NCBI GenBank assembly: GCA_944990035.1
Contig: CALYLX010000159.1
Coordinates: forward strand, 558,001 to 622,000
Source of the DNA: Clitopilus passeckerianus
Taxonomy: Eukaryota > Basidiomycota > Agaricomycetes > Agaricales > Entolomataceae
DNA: 64,000 bases
Reading direction: 5' to 3'
This document shows, piece by piece, positions 1 through 12,836 of this stretch. The position numbers and the translations under genes were made by a program. The notes under the pieces are model-generated. The model saw only the letters and a list, made by a program, of their open reading frames with translations, had not been told where the DNA came from and did not search any database. Position 1 is the stretch's first letter. Each line of letters starts with the position of its first letter.

Positions 1-3000
1 CAAGAGATCCAAGAGGGCTCATTCACTACTCACGTGTATTCCGAGTCCAGGAATTGATAAGACTTGGAGCGAGGTCGAGGGTCCTGATTGAATAAACCAC
101 TTTCGCTGGGATCAGGTTGCTGAATCGCAGAAATGATGGACGACGAGAACGAAACCGTCTGGGCGTAGGAGGCGCTACTGGATAGTCAGAAAATGAATAT
201 AACATGTATCTGCAGCAAGACATACCGATCTTTATCATTCAAAGTATCATCGATTTCCTCAAGCGCCTGAATGACAGGTTCTGTTCGCTTCTTGAGTTCG
301 TAGGACTCCAGAGTAGCGAAATCAGTAGTTGAAAAGTCTTTGGCTTCAATAGGGCCGACGAGCTATAACAGATATCGTGAGCTCAAAACATTCCGAAAAA
401 CAAACTGAAGAAACAAATCTTACCCGTCCATTGGCAACGAGAGCGGATTGCCCAGGCTTGAGTTGCAAGTCCCTTGCCAGCAATCTGCTCGCTGTGACCC
501 ATTTGGTGTACTGAGCCGGGTCAAAGTCGCTGACTTTGACATTTCCAGTGACCTTTAGCAGTGCATCATCTCGAGATAGCACTGCCTGATCTTCGTTATC
601 AGTCGGTAGAGAGTCTGCACCCAGTGCGCGTGCGAGCAAGGAGGGCGAGGTTTTTGGTAATGTATTTGTAGAAATGAGATGTGCCAGGAGCCCAGATGTT
701 ACCGGTCGGGTCGTAAGTTCAGATGGATCAATCTCCGGGTTGTGGATGAAGGAGATCCTGGTCTGCGTGCCTGGAACCTGTGGAGACTACATTAAATAAG
801 AAAGGACGACCGAGACTTCCAGAGCGTACCACAGAAGCCAAAGCCTCCTTGACGAGATGTTCACCAGCCTCACTATCGAGATCAGCTACCACATAAGTGG
901 TCAAAGGTATTTTTCCAGTTTCCTCTTTGAGAATGTCAGAACATGACACCCTTCATTAGATCAGAAGGTAGACATACGCGGGTAAAGGAACGAGGAAGCT
1001 TTGGCCTGGAACCTCGTCTTGGCAAACAACTCTGGAAGGTTGAAGAGCTGCAGGTTACCACCAGCACCACCGAGATGAATATAGCGGTTGCGCTTCGCAC
1101 TAGTAGATGGCTGATCATAGAAAAAGGTGGATATGATTTCGTTATGTTCGTCGGTAATTTTGCCTTCATAAACCTAGACATCGCCGTTTAGCGCCAAATC
1201 CCTATTTCCATCAAGTGCGTATTTCCGCGTACCTGCTCCTGCAGGAACTGCATCTGTTGGCCAACCTCTTGCTGCATCGATCTCAAGAACATATCATCGA
1301 ACTTGAAATGTTTGCCATTGAGGAAAGCATGGCCGTGAGGTGAGGTGGCCAAATTTGCTCCGAGACGTTGGGCATATGCAGCTGCTGAATCCAAGGGCGT
1401 ATTGTCGGCTTCTTTACCCACAATGATATCACTCAAAGTAGGTGCTGCGTCTTCGTCAGCGGTCAGGTCTTCGTAGAGGTCCTGAATGACCTTCCATTGA
1501 ACCGTCGTGACATCGGGTCCATGTTGGTCGGCAAGCTGAAGATTCTATCAGAACCAAACTCTATGAGACGTTATAACACAGGACACATACGTTGCTGATG
1601 AATGCGAGAGTCTTCTTACGACCATAATTCTTGATCAAGTGGAAGAACAGCGTCGCCATCTTCTTGCTTTCCACAGTCTCGACAACAGGAACGATTCCAA
1701 AGCGCAAAGGGAAAGTCCTCTCGATAATGTTCGCCATGGGCCCAGCAAGGAATTGGATGCTTGTAGTCTGGGATAAATCCAGGACTAAGACGACATTGAA
1801 GAGGTTGAGCTTGACGGTCGGGAAGCCGGTGTAGGACATGCGAAGGAGCTATAGAAACGCATGGTGAGCTTGATGATCATGGGGGCAATAGGCAGATGCT
1901 TACATTAAATAGAGACGGGCTCCAGCGGGCATACCTACTATCCTTCTCCATATCATTCCAGTACACAATCAAATCCCCGCCTTCCGGCCTATCGCTGGCA
2001 TCAAACATCCCACCAAGCACATCCGACGCTTTCTGGCTCTGCACCACTCTCGGGTGTGTCAAAAGCTCGAATGCCTGCAGCCTCGACAGGCCCAAGTTCG
2101 TCAACGATGACACGGTCGCTCTCTCCTTCTTCAACAACCTCAACAAGCCGAGAGGATTGACATCCTTGTCGTTGACGATGATCCCATTCAGCCACATTAC
2201 GTGTGCACCGCCTTGGGCCTTGAGGTTGTTGGCGTGGATTTCAGCCGCGAGCGACTCGTTGACTACAACACGTCGGGAAAGCGCTGTGGCGTACTTGGGG
2301 AAGTTCTGTGAGAGCCTGGTGAGGGCAATAAGGGGTTCGGATGAGTTTGCGACGAGTTGCGTGGCTTTGAAGCCAATATCTTGGACTTCTTCTTCAGAAA
2401 GAGGTGTCTTTGCGTCCGGGGCCGTTGCGTTCTCGGGGAAGTTGTGAATCAAGTCCAGAATTAGGTCCACGTCAACTTGCTTTGCCTCCTCGGTGAGAGA
2501 TGAGCCTTTCTTTGCGTCTACTCCAGTGGTTAGATTCAGGAGAAATAGTCGAAATACAAGGAAGAAAATACCATTTCCACGCGTGTTTCGGTCATCAAGT
2601 GCGAGATAGTCCATCTTCTTGAGGTTTAGGGCAACCCCGTATCCTGACAGATTGTTCTTCTGACCACTTGAACGAGCCTTTGGAGGGATATGACGGAACA
2701 CGTATTCGACATGTGGATTTGCCTTGTCTGTCAGGGAATAAAGGTAGGTGTGGAGTTCTCGGAAGTTGGCAGACGAAGGAGACGCGTAGAAAATGGCTGT
2801 CCTTGGGGGAGGTCGAAGCAACCGAGCAGGTGAGGGTTGAACATGGTCGAAAGTCAGCAGGCGTGGTCTGGGGAAGGCTCTGAGAGAAGACGAGTATTAG
2901 TAGGAATCCCTTGCAGCAACGAGAGGGTGCATACGCTTTTGCATCCTTGTTGGCAGCATCGATGGTCTCAACGCCGGCCAGTTGAGCCAGAGTTTCCACG

Positions 3001-3487
3001 TCACACACGACCTGGCCATACCAGTCCACCCAAGAACCACACTCAGTCTCCGCTCTACCGAGGTGGTGGTCTTCATAATAATTATAAAATGCCTCAATCT
3101 TCGGCGTTGCGGCATGCAGTGCCAAATTCATCTCGACCGTGGCCAGGGATGCAGTATCGGCGAGAATGCCATTTGAAGACGCGACTTGCAATGCTGCTTG
3201 GTGAACAGCTTCTGGTGTCAATGAGCCTGGGTTTTGCAGCACTTCAGGATCCGTTAAACGATCGACCAAGGGAAAGAATGCATGGGGGTTTTCGAGGGAT
3301 ACGGTCTCTCTACGGGGCCACGTTAGTCGGGGGGTTGCAAGAAACATAATATGAGCACGTACAAGACTTCTATGAGCGCCGACGGCGCCGACCATGACGA
3401 CCTCAACGAGACCCTAACTGGAGGGCTCGCATTTGTGCCAGCGGTGACTGCAAGCAGCAGGCCGAACCACTGAAGACGTTGCTTCAT
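1..3487 (-). CDS. UDP-glucose:glycoprotein glucosyltransferase (UGGT), N-terminal part
   Basis: UGGT is the ER-lumen folding sensor that re-glucosylates misfolded N-glycoproteins so that they re-enter the calnexin cycle. The start at 3487 gives a signal peptide (MKQRLQWFGLLLAVTAG). A first intron near 3310-3360 joins it to ETVSLENPHAFFPLVDRLTD, typical of the first thioredoxin-like domain. Further blocks carry family hallmarks: the WVDWYGQVVCDVE region, and a stretch with VEYVFRHIPP, LSGYGVALNLKKMDYLA and VMWLNGIIVNDKD. The gene reads leftward through many short introns. Only the folding-sensor half lies here; the C-terminal GT24 catalytic domain is beyond position 1. It is transcribed divergently from NMD3 across about 860 nt. 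The family call is secure; individual exon ends in the first 1.8 kb were not all resolved. Confidence 0.9.
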
Positions 3488-4350
3488 CTTCCAGGAAGCT
3501 AAATGTCTTTGACAAGTTATCTTTGCAACTCAGCCCTCGAATGATAATAGACGAAATTAACGCATGAAGCGCTGAGCAGGGTATATGAATTCTACGCGAT
3601 GCTGCCACGGTTGTGTACAACAGTGGACACGTCGACCAATGATATGGCTGCATCTAATCTTATCGGGTCGAAATAGCGACGACAGCCTACATTCAAGCAT
3701 ATGGAATTGGTTTGTCTCTCGAACTCAGAATACCAGAGCCATGTTGTTTATACGACTGGCTGGAAGTATGAACAAGGCAACCCCTCTTACGATTCTACTG
3801 GAGGAATAGAGAGGGACCTTGAGGAGATTTTGGACTTGAACAACAAACCTTTGACTTTCTGCACAAGCTTGTAGTGGGTTAAGCTCAGAGAGCTTCGTAT
3901 CCGCCGGACGGTGGACAAGTTGGAGGGGCCGTTATTGCTCCGAAGAAGGGTGAAGTCAATGAACCGGGGATGCTTATCTTATTGGTAATAAAGTTATTGT
4001 GTATGTGGTGGAAAACAAATGCTGCAAAAAGTGAAGTGAGTTTGGAAGGTATTCTCAAAGACATTAATTTTCAAGGGAAATTGAGCATAAATGTTTCGAT
4101 TCTCTTAGCCGAGTTGCAAGGGTGGTCTCCGTGAAGCGAGGAATAGCCAGCTTGACTGGAAGAAAATGCAATCTTATCGAATCACGTGCACCTTTTTTTC
4201 TGCGGCATCTTCGGTTTCGGCAGCGAACTTTGAAGCGACCAGGCTTTGAATCAGTCAGCAAAGGTTTCTTTATAACCACAACGTCGACATCTACGAGCCC
4301 CAGATTCCGCTGAAAAGGTTGTATAGGACAAGGAGAAAAGCCTAGTGACG
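3488..4350. promoter_or_regulatory. Divergent intergenic region between UGGT and NMD3
   Basis: This is about 860 nt between two genes read in opposite directions, so it should hold both promoters. Short open frames here lack codon structure or homology that I recognise. No conserved motif was identified with confidence. Confidence 0.4.
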
Positions 4351-6323
4351 ATGATGGAGTTTGTCCCTTCGACTCCAGTGCACCGAGTCCTATGTGCAGA
4401 TTGCGGTATGTCTGATCTAATCGACCCAAGATCCTGGTGCTAACCAATAATGAAGGCACACCAATTGTACCAAATTCTGCGAATCTTTGTGTGGCATGTC
4501 TAAGGAATACGTGCGTGTGCAAATCCTCCTCAATTCTGGAGCGATCTTGACCGTGTTTGCTTCTGCAGGGTCGACATCACTGAAGGCATTCCCAAGCAAG
4601 GTCAGCACGAGCAACAACCCCCGAAATGACATGTACTAATTGAATTCATCAGCTTCCGTTGCCTTTTGCCGGAATTGCGAACGGTTTCTATCCCCACCTA
4701 CGGCATGGACCATCGCCAGGCCTGAATCATCAGAATTACTGTCAATATGTTTGAAGAAGCTCAAAGGCCTAAGCAAAGTCCGGCTAACAGACGCACATTT
4801 CATCTGGACGGAGCCACACTCAAAACGACTGAGGGTATCTCTTACCATCCAAAAAGAGGTACGTCCTAGATCATCTGTTCAGCCTCTGAGTACCTTCTGA
4901 TCAGCCTTGTCTCAGGTCCTAACCAACACCATTCTGGAACAAACGTTTGAGATCGAGTACCTCGTTCAATATGGCCAATGTCCCGACTGCACCAAACTGG
5001 CAGCGAAAAATACCTGGGCCGCATTGGTCCAGGTCCGACAGAAAGTCGCCCACAAGCGCACATTCTTGTTCCTGGAGCAGTTGATTCTCAAACATGGAGC
5101 CCAGAAGGATACTATCTCTGTTAAAGAAGTTAAAGACGGTCTGGACTTCTTTTTCAGCAACCGATCACACGCTTTGAAGATGGTGGAATTTCTTCAAGCT
5201 GTGGTCCCGGTTAGGTGAGCGCATCTCAAGAACTTTTTTCTCTTGAAATCCAGGCTCTAATATTATTACTTCCAGAATGAAGTCGTCAGAACAGATCATC
5301 TCATCGGATACCCATTCCAACACCGCCAACTTTAAGTATACCTACTCCATTGAGATCGTCCCGATATGCAAAGACGATCTCGTCTGCATACCTCCCAAAC
5401 AGGCTCGCTCAATGAGCAACATCAGCCCCCTCACCATCTGTACCCGCGTTGGAAACTCAATACAACTCCTCGATGTAGCCACCCTCCGCACAGCCGACAT
5501 CTCCGCCCCTGTCTACTGGCGCACACCTATTGACTCGCTCGCCACCGTCACCGATTTAGTAGAGTTCACTGTGCTTGACATCGAGCCCGATGGCCGTGCA
5601 AAGGGCAAGTACGTCATGGCCGATGCACAAGTCGCTCTATCTGGTGCCTTCCGTTCAGGAAGCGCCCACGATAACGACGACATCATGGACTACGAAGCCA
5701 TTGGCAGCAATACCCAGATCTACCACACTCGTACCCACCTCGGTGCTATCCTGCAGCCAGGAGACACTGCACTTGGGTACTACATCACCAACAGCAACTA
5801 CAACTCTGACGATTTCGCGAATCTCGACCAGTCGAGAGTACCTGATATCATTCTCGTGAAGAAGTCCTATCCCAACAGGAGAAAGAAGAACAAGTCGAGG
5901 AATTGGAAGCTCCGGAGTATCGCGAAAGAGGCTGGCGAGGAGGGTGATACCAGTAATGCTCGTGGTATTGTTGGAAGATTGGGTGGAAGAGATCAGAAGA
6001 AGATTGAGGAGGATTATGAGCTGTTCCTGCGGGATATCGAGGAAGATCCTGAGGTCCGGGCTTCAGTGAACCTGTACAAGGCTCCCGATGTCAGCATGGC
6101 GGCTCCAGCAGCTGCCTCTGGAAAGGCGGGCAAGAAGAAGGGTGGTCAGTATTCGATGGATATCGATGAACAGGAGGAAGAGCCGCCAGTCAAGACGACG
6201 ATTGATGAAGAGCCTGAGGAGGTGGAGGAAGCTGATTTCCCTGAAGTCTCGTTGGATGAACTACTGGAGGACTTTGATGAGATGACGCTGGGGAATGAGG
6301 AGGAAAATACACCAGCGACATAG
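4351..6323 (+). CDS. NMD3: 60S ribosomal subunit nuclear export adaptor NMD3
   Basis: NMD3 binds pre-60S subunits in the nucleus and recruits the exportin Crm1 through its leucine-rich C-terminus. Six exons (4351-4405, 4456-4510, 4569-4600, 4653-4858, 4916-5214, 5276-6323) sum to 1695 nt, giving 564 aa. The N-terminus FVPSTPVHRVLCADCG and later CVACLRNT, FCRNCERFL and QCPDC give the four CxxC zinc knuckles of the family. VQVRQKVAHKRTFLFLEQL, the EVKDGLDF-type block and TADISAPVYWRTPIDSLA are near-diagnostic. The last exon ends in an acidic tail (MDIDEQEEEPP, then SLDELLEDFDEMTLG) that fits the Crm1-dependent export signal. An ATG follows directly at 4354, so the start could be one codon later. 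The gene looks intact and is slightly longer than the yeast protein because of the tail. Confidence 0.96.
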
Positions 6324-7229
6324 TTGAGTAACTGCAACATGTATATTCGTAGATTTATACTTGTAACTATTTTTCGTATCTTGGAATGGCAGTATATAAA
6401 TTCGTACCGCAGCTATACGAAGTCCCACTCCGTCCTCTTCCACCACCCTTTTGCCCCTTTCGTTGAAACGCACCACCTCTTGACCCCACTTCGACAGGTA
6501 GTACCTCCACCTAACGGTTTTCCACAGCTGTTCACGTGCCCTACCCAATCTCGGTATCCATACTTCCTTCTTCAGCAATGCAAGAAAATTCACGATGATT
6601 CTATCCACATCGTAATGTCCTTGGGTAACGTTGAGACAAAATGCACGTTGGACAATGACGCAGAGGGTCTGAGGTCTGGGATTAAGAACTCTACGTTGCG
6701 TCAACCGAGCGCCGAAACGTCGTTCCAACCCACTGCCCTCTCAGGATGCCCTCCAGACACCTTGGGGCCAGTGCAACAGCTCATTGAGTGGAAATTTCAG
6801 GCTGTTTCACAGTGGACCTTTCATGCCACCCACCACATAATGGGTCGACCTTCTCACATTGAATATAAGAGGGAGGGGAGAAGAAAGTCCACTTGGTAAG
6901 TCTAATTGTCTTTCACTCTTTGAATCACATTCCACCTATTCCTGCTGGAAGACAAAAATATTTCTAGCAGGATATCAGAGCGCCCGACCCACGCATGAAT
7001 ATGAATTTTTGCGAAATGGTCCATTGGCCTTCTTGACCACGAGAATCCATGAGTTAAGTTCAAGGAAAGATTAGTTTCAACGGCATTGCCGCCTCCCAGT
7101 CGATGATACAGAGCCTTCTTGGGTCCCGGGACTAATTAAGGGTCCAGAAAGAGAACAACCAGATTGGACTGACTATGTAATAATCAATGAAAACCTGAGA
7201 CGTTACACGTTAAATGTTAGACGGGGATT
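6324..7229. other. Intergenic region with NMD3 3' flank and a duplicated 59-nt block
   Basis: This lies between the NMD3 stop and the end of F-box gene A. Positions 6334-6392 have a near copy at 10166-10223. Both strands carry open frames of 155-190 aa (about 6261-6728 minus, 6324-6899 plus). They overlap each other and match no family I know. They are not reported as genes. Confidence 0.45.
6334..6392 (+). repeat. Duplicated NMD3 3'-flank block, copy 1
   Basis: This 59-nt stretch starts 10 nt after the NMD3 stop. It aligns by eye with 10166-10223, with about 50 of 59 positions identical and one gap. Shared strings include TTCTTGGAATG-like and AGATTTAT-like words in the same order. Copy 1 sits next to NMD3, its presumed origin. 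Confidence 0.7.
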
Positions 7230-9829
7230 CTATGGGGCATTCACTGCCATATATCGTGTACAGGATGACGTCTTTTGAGTAATCCACGATTGCTTAACGT
7301 ACCGATGAGCTGTAAATACCATGAAAAGACATTCCGACTTCATTGACACGTCCGGAGCATATATAAGCGAGAGAGCGGCAGCGCCGCAAGTTCTTGTATC
7401 ACGAATATCGGTGTCGTGCCCAAGGACGAATCCATCCTTGAATGTGATAGCGGATGCGAATTCGGGATGGCGGTAGAAACCCACGGCCTCTCGCCATATC
7501 ATGCGTTCTCCGTCTCCGTGCTAGTTCACATAGTGAGCAGGCTATAGACTTCCACTTATCAGGGCAACTTACCAGGTAGCCTTGTGTTCGAGGAAGGACT
7601 CTGGACCGTCCGCACATCCCCTCAAAATCGTGCGGCAAACGGCGCATACAAGGACAGGGTCGGACGACTTAGTGAGTTGAAGGTCGACATATAGGCCCTT
7701 GAGCTTCTTCTCTTCTGGAGTCAGTGTTGCTTGAGTGACTTTATGCCCTTGACCAATGCATGCATCATCAGTCAGCTAGAAAAGTTGGTCAAGATTGCTT
7801 GTAGAAGAATATAGGCCAACGCTTACCATCTCGTTCCAGGTTCTCAGAGTGCGGCCGCGGCCGCTTCAGAACAAGAGGGGTAGTCAAAGAGCGAGAACCC
7901 GACAATGTCTTCGGGGACGATGGCCGATCCTAGTTCTCGAGTGGCGACCCCCACGGATTGAGATAAGGCTCCCTTAAAGCTGAACGACCGAATATTCCAC
8001 GTGGTAAAGTTACACCCATGTGTCTTAACGCAACTCATGATCCGGCAACAATGTGCGGTGGCCTGTCGATAGAGCATCAACTTGTTGCAATGCTTGCATG
8101 AGAACACATTGTTCGGGTTACTGAGATCGTTAGTAGTTGCAGAGGGGTCGGCAGTTTTGACGAGCTCAAGCAGTGCCTCATCCACAACGGAGCGCCATTT
8201 GGATACCGCGCGCCTGTATCCATCATTTGCACGCAACAAAGAGGCGAAGTGCTGCTTTGCAAGCGTTTGATCGAGCAGGGTTACTAGAGTAGACGCAATT
8301 CCGGTTTGCGTAGTCAAGAATAAATCGTTCCAGCTGGGCAGATAGGGGCAATAGGGGCAACTAGGTATGAACTCCAAGAAAGCATCGCGAAAATGTGGAC
8401 GACAGGTTAGAATTAGGTTCCGCACTGCCTCGTCGATCTGCTTGGATTTGATTTCTTCGAGAAAGTCGCAGATACGTGACTTGACTTTGTTCCATTCTAT
8501 ATATTCCTTGTCAGTGGCTAAGAGGGAGACAACTTCATCAAGTCTACCTTGTTCGTCCAGAGGAAGCGGTGGAAAAACGCTTTTGAGGTTCTTTAGCGAA
8601 TTGTGCTGGTCTTTAGTCATCAATTTGAGCTCGAGAGCACATCCTAAGTCAATCTATGCGTCAGATTCTGGGTGTATAGTTGTCTCGCTAAGACTGCCAA
8701 ACTGACCTGCATTGCGAAGTTTCTCAAGGATCCTAAGCAACTCTGTTAATAGACAAAATCAAGAAAAGGTGTTATGCGACATACGGACATACGCCTGATA
8801 ACGGGACTCTCGGAGTCCATTGCGCATGACTTCTCGTTCTATTTCTTGCTGCTCCAACCAATCAGTAAGCGGCGAATCAAGCTAACAGCAAGGCGTTCGT
8901 TAGCTATCTGATCATATGAGTATACCACCATAAGGCAACATTGTACCTTCCGAAGATCCTCTACATCAGCGCGTTTCTTCGCTAGCCACAGCTCCCGAGA
9001 GCCATCTCCTGTGAGTGAATTAAACTCCGCCTCCAGTGCTTGCATCTGACCCTTGAAAACGCGCAGTTGAGTTCTGCGTCCGCTCTTCGCCGCTATACAA
9101 GGGTAGAGATCATCCAGGGGTCTTCCACTGATCCCCCCAGAGGTCCTTATGTATAGATATCTAGAATAATTGTAACCACCTTTCCGGCTGGATGTAAGGA
9201 TACGCTTACATATCTTCGTCCATACAGCAGGGTCTAGAAACGTTCTTTCGTTGCTGCCAGTCGCGATAAAGCTCTTTTGAACGGGGTTGCATTCGTCCAC
9301 AGAACTGTAAAGGCGTGTTAGTAAATTATGAAATCAAGTAGGAGAGGAGGAACAGAGACTGACGTCGCAAGCACGATCAACAGCAAACTTCAAGTAATGA
9401 TACTCGTTGATATCAGGAGGGCAGGATGGCATTCCTGCAGACTTAACCACCTCCCGCCATAGGAAATTATTCGACTTGGACACCAAGGCCGCGTGGAAGG
9501 CCTTGCTCACTCTCGAGAACGCCAAGAGGTCGCAAGGTTCGGCGTATGAGAGGATCTGTTCCGGAAGATCATGAGTCGCTTGAATTACTGCTGGGGAACA
9601 GTTCAAGGCCCACCTCGCAGGGAACATCAAGGGGCACCTCTGCAATAAGGGTTGGAATTCTGTTTACTCCAACTGGCTTGCGAGCTGTAGTTCGACGCCT
9701 TTTGTGGCTGGTGGCCGCGGCGGATTGCGTCAGGTCGTTGGGGTAGGACGCGTCGTCCGAATCATCTCTGAACTTCATCTCGGTCGTTGTCTTCGCACTG
9801 CGTAGACGAGTCGAGAGCCTTAGAGACAT
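7230..9829 (-). CDS. F-box/zinc-binding protein A (array member; last exon out of frame)
   Basis: Likely an SCF substrate receptor. The N-terminus (MSLRLSTRLRS) is basic and precedes the F-box, which is split by an intron: VPLDVPCE, then ILSYAEPCDLLAFSRVSKAF. Next come FCGRMQPRSKELYRDW and a Cys-rich RNVSRPCC-type knuckle. A basic/coiled region holds LRVFKGQMQALEAEFNSL. The long middle exon has SCKHCNKLMLYRQATAHCC, a C2HC-like finger. A second Cys pair lies in LVCAVCRTILRGC. Compared with gene B, the final exon lacks one base right after its acceptor (CTAG then CACGG, where B, D and E have CCAT or CCAC). Spliced normally, the protein stops at TGA 7501-7499. The B-like block 7230-7498 (REAVGFYRHPEFAS) is then lost. 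It may be a functional shortened protein or an early pseudogene. Confidence 0.75.
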
Positions 9830-10300
9830 GAGGAATCAACAATTTGAGATGAGCCATTGAGCTGGAGGCTGAGGTTTATATGGATTTGGATCGACCATCT
9901 ATCCTTTTGTTCAAGCTTTGACAGTGTCAAAGGTATTGTTGATGGTTTTTATCAAGCTGTTGCGTGGAAACTCCGACAACGACAAAGCCAAATTCATTCA
10001 TGCATTCAAGTAGCGATGGAATCGAAAATGTAGGAAACAAAAAGCCCTTGGAAAATCCTGATTCAAGCTTTTTGTAGGCTTGGCAACAAAGTGGAATCGT
10101 ATCTCAAATTATGTGGTGCATGCTCGGGTGCATGTGTCCTGGACCAGCAATATAATCGAGTGGCCGCCACATGTTTATTCGGAGATTTATCCTCTAACTA
10201 TTATTCGTCTCTTGGAATGACAGGCGTATGTACTACAAATTGGATCAGTATATGATTATATAGAAGAAAGTAACGTAAAAATATGGAAAGAGTCCTAAAA
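9830..10300. other. Intergenic between F-box genes A and B
   Basis: Holds the upstream region of A and the 3' flank of B. It contains the second copy of the NMD3-flank block. No other feature was recognised. Confidence 0.4.
10166..10223 (+). repeat. Duplicated NMD3 3'-flank block, copy 2
   Basis: This 58-nt near copy of 6334-6392 lies about 80 nt from the stop of F-box gene B. It is in the same orientation as copy 1, so A is bracketed by the two copies. That is what a tandem duplication of a unit (NMD3 flank plus F-box gene) would leave. Confidence 0.7.
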
Positions 10301-12836
10301 TCAAGTATAAAGGTCCTGAAGAATCGTACTCGTTTCAGGGTCCAGACAGGAATACGTCCTAAGGTCTGGTATCCTTTTGCCCTTCCCAGACGAGTTGTTC
10401 CATGCTCCCGCGATGATATCGCGAATGTCGATGCCTTTCCTAAGTACGAATCCATTCTTAAATGTTATCGAGGAAGCGGCCTCCGGGTGTCTGTAGAAGT
10501 CCACACCCTCTCGCCACACCTTGTGGTCCTCCTCTCCATGGCTGTTCCACAGGTTGAGTCACGCGGCGAATTTCCAGTCATCGGGGTCACTTACCAGGTA
10601 GCCTTATGTTCAAGAAAGGACTCTGGACCATCAGCGCACCCTCTCATGATAGCACGGCAAGCGGCGCAGACGAGGATGGGATCAGATGACCTCGCAAATT
10701 GTAGGTCGATGTATAGGTCCTTGAGCTTCTTCTCTTCTGGAGTCAATGTTGCTCTGGCAACTTTATGCCCTTGTCCAATGCATGCTTCCCAATCCGTTAA
10801 CTGGTAAAGGTGATCAGGATTGCTCTTAGAAGAGTATCAGCGAACGCTTACCATCTCGTTCCAGCATCTCAGTACGCGATGGCCCGAGGCGTCAGAACAC
10901 GAGGAACAGTCAAACAGCGGGAACCCCATGATGTCTTTAGTAAGGATGGTTAAACCTAGATCTTGAGTGGCAGCCGCCACAGATTGGGACAAAGTAGCCT
11001 CGAAGCAGAACGGCTGGGAATTCCATGTGGTGAAGTTACAGCCGTAGGTCTTGACGCTGAACGGCTCTACCATGGGCTGGCAACGATGTACAACGACATG
11101 TGGATAATGCATGAGTTTGTTGCAACGCCCGCATGAGAACACATTATTGAGGCTGCTAAGGTCGTCCAGCGTCGCAGAGGGGTTGGCAACCTTGATGAGG
11201 TCAAGTATTTTCTGGTCTATGCCGGTGCGCCATTTGGATACTGCCAAACGGAATCCATCATCTGCATGCAGCAAAGCTGAGAAGTAAACCTTCGCAACTG
11301 TTTCGTCGAGAAAAAGCGCGGGGGTGGAGATGATTCCGGTGTTGGCGGTCAGGCATATGTCTGTCCAGGCCGGTAGATACGGATGATAGGTTGTATCCGG
11401 TATAAACTCCAGGAAAGCATCGCGGAAATGAGGAAGAAGGCTTTGAATTGCCTCCTGCACAAACTCCTCGGTCCGGGCATTCTTGAGCTCCTCAAGAAAA
11501 TCAAAGATAGGCGATTTGATTTTGTCCCATGCTATACGATCAATATTAGCGACTGTTGAGGGTGGGAGGACTTCAGTAAGGCTACCTTGGTTATCGAGGG
11601 GTTGCGGCAGAGAAACACCCTTGATTGCCTTTAGTTCATATTCCTGGTCTTCAGTCATCAACGCCAGCTCGAGTGTCATTCCTAAGTCATTGTAGGCGTT
11701 AGAATTTGGCTCGAAATTTATCGACAAAGAACCCATGCTGACCTGCATCACGAAGCTTAGCCAGTATCCTAAGGGGAATCGTTACTAGATAGACCAGGGG
11801 GTAATTGTTGTCGGACATACGCCTGATAACGAGACTCTCGAAGGTCATTGAGCATTGCCTCTCGTTCCTCTTCTTTCCGGTCCAACCATTGGTCTAGTGG
11901 TAGGCGAAGCTGTGAGCAGGGAGTCCATCAGCTACTTTATCCTATGGATACCAGCAAAGAAAACGCTACCTTGGAAATTTCCGCCATATAAACCCGTTTT
12001 GCCGCGAGCCACGTCTTCCGGGTGTCGTCTTCAGTGAGTGAATTATATTCCGCATCCAACGCTTGCATCTTGCCCTTGTGAACGCGAAATCGATGTCTAC
12101 GACCAATCTTCGTCATTACGCGAGGGTAAAAAGCTGAAGCAGGGTTTCCGTAGTAAGTATCGCGGTCATAGCTAGGCCAAATATGAATATTGCATGTTTT
12201 GAGGGATATGGCAATGCACTCACATGTCTTCATCCACAGAACAGGGTTTGCAAACGTTCTTTCGTTGTTGCCAGTCGCGGAAAAGTGCCTTTGAACGGGG
12301 TTGCAGCTGTCCGCAGAACTGTAAAGGAGTGTAAGCAAATTATGGGGGGGGCAAAAAAGGAGGCAAGACTGACGTCGCATGCACGATCAACAGCGAACTT
12401 CAAGTAATGATATTCGTTAATGTCGGATGGACAGGGTGGCATGCCTTCAGATTTCGCAGCATCCCGCCAAAGAAAGGCATTTGACTTGGACACCAAAGCC
12501 GCTTGAAACGTCTTGTTCACTCTTGAGAATGCTATGAGGTCGCACGGGTCGATATACGAGAAGATCTGTTTTGAGCATGTTATGAGCTGCTCCGACTACA
12601 ACTGAGAAGGCTAGGCTTAGACACACCTCGCGAAGAATATCGAGAGGGACCTCTGCAATAATGGCACCAGCTCCTTTTCCCTTGACTTGTTTCCGAGCTG
12701 TTGTCCGGCGCCTCTTTCTACTGGTTGTCGTGGTCCATTCAGTCGCGTCAATGTCAGACGCATCGTCCGGGTCCGCACTGGGGACCTCAACGACGACTTT
12801 CGTGATGCGTAGGCGAGTTGAGCGTCGCAAGGGCAT
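10301..12836 (-). CDS. F-box/zinc-binding protein B (array member, intact)
   Basis: Probable SCF substrate receptor and the cleanest array member. It starts MPLRRSTRLRITK. The F-box is PLDILREV, an intron, then IFSYIDPCDLIAFSRVNK. It continues with FCGQLQPRSKALFRDW and the Cys pair NVCKPCSVDEDM. A Lys/Arg-rich helix carries FRVHKGKMQALDAEYNSL. The long central exon holds SCGRCNKLMHYPHVVVHRC and a CNFTTWNSQPF block. It ends with LVCAACRAIMRGCADG and the tail VWREGVDFYRHPEAASS. Every intron junction I followed (about 50 nt each) keeps frame. B is clearly the closest relative of A, sharing long runs such as PPCPSDINEYHYLKFAVDR. No N-terminal targeting signal is seen. The substrate is unknown. 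Confidence 0.82.

Noticed and set aside
6261..6899. Overlapping 155-codon (-) and 191-codon (+) open frames downstream of NMD3
   Set aside because: They overlap each other and the NMD3 end, lack recognised domains and include the duplicated 59-nt block; a real gene cannot be excluded but is not supported.
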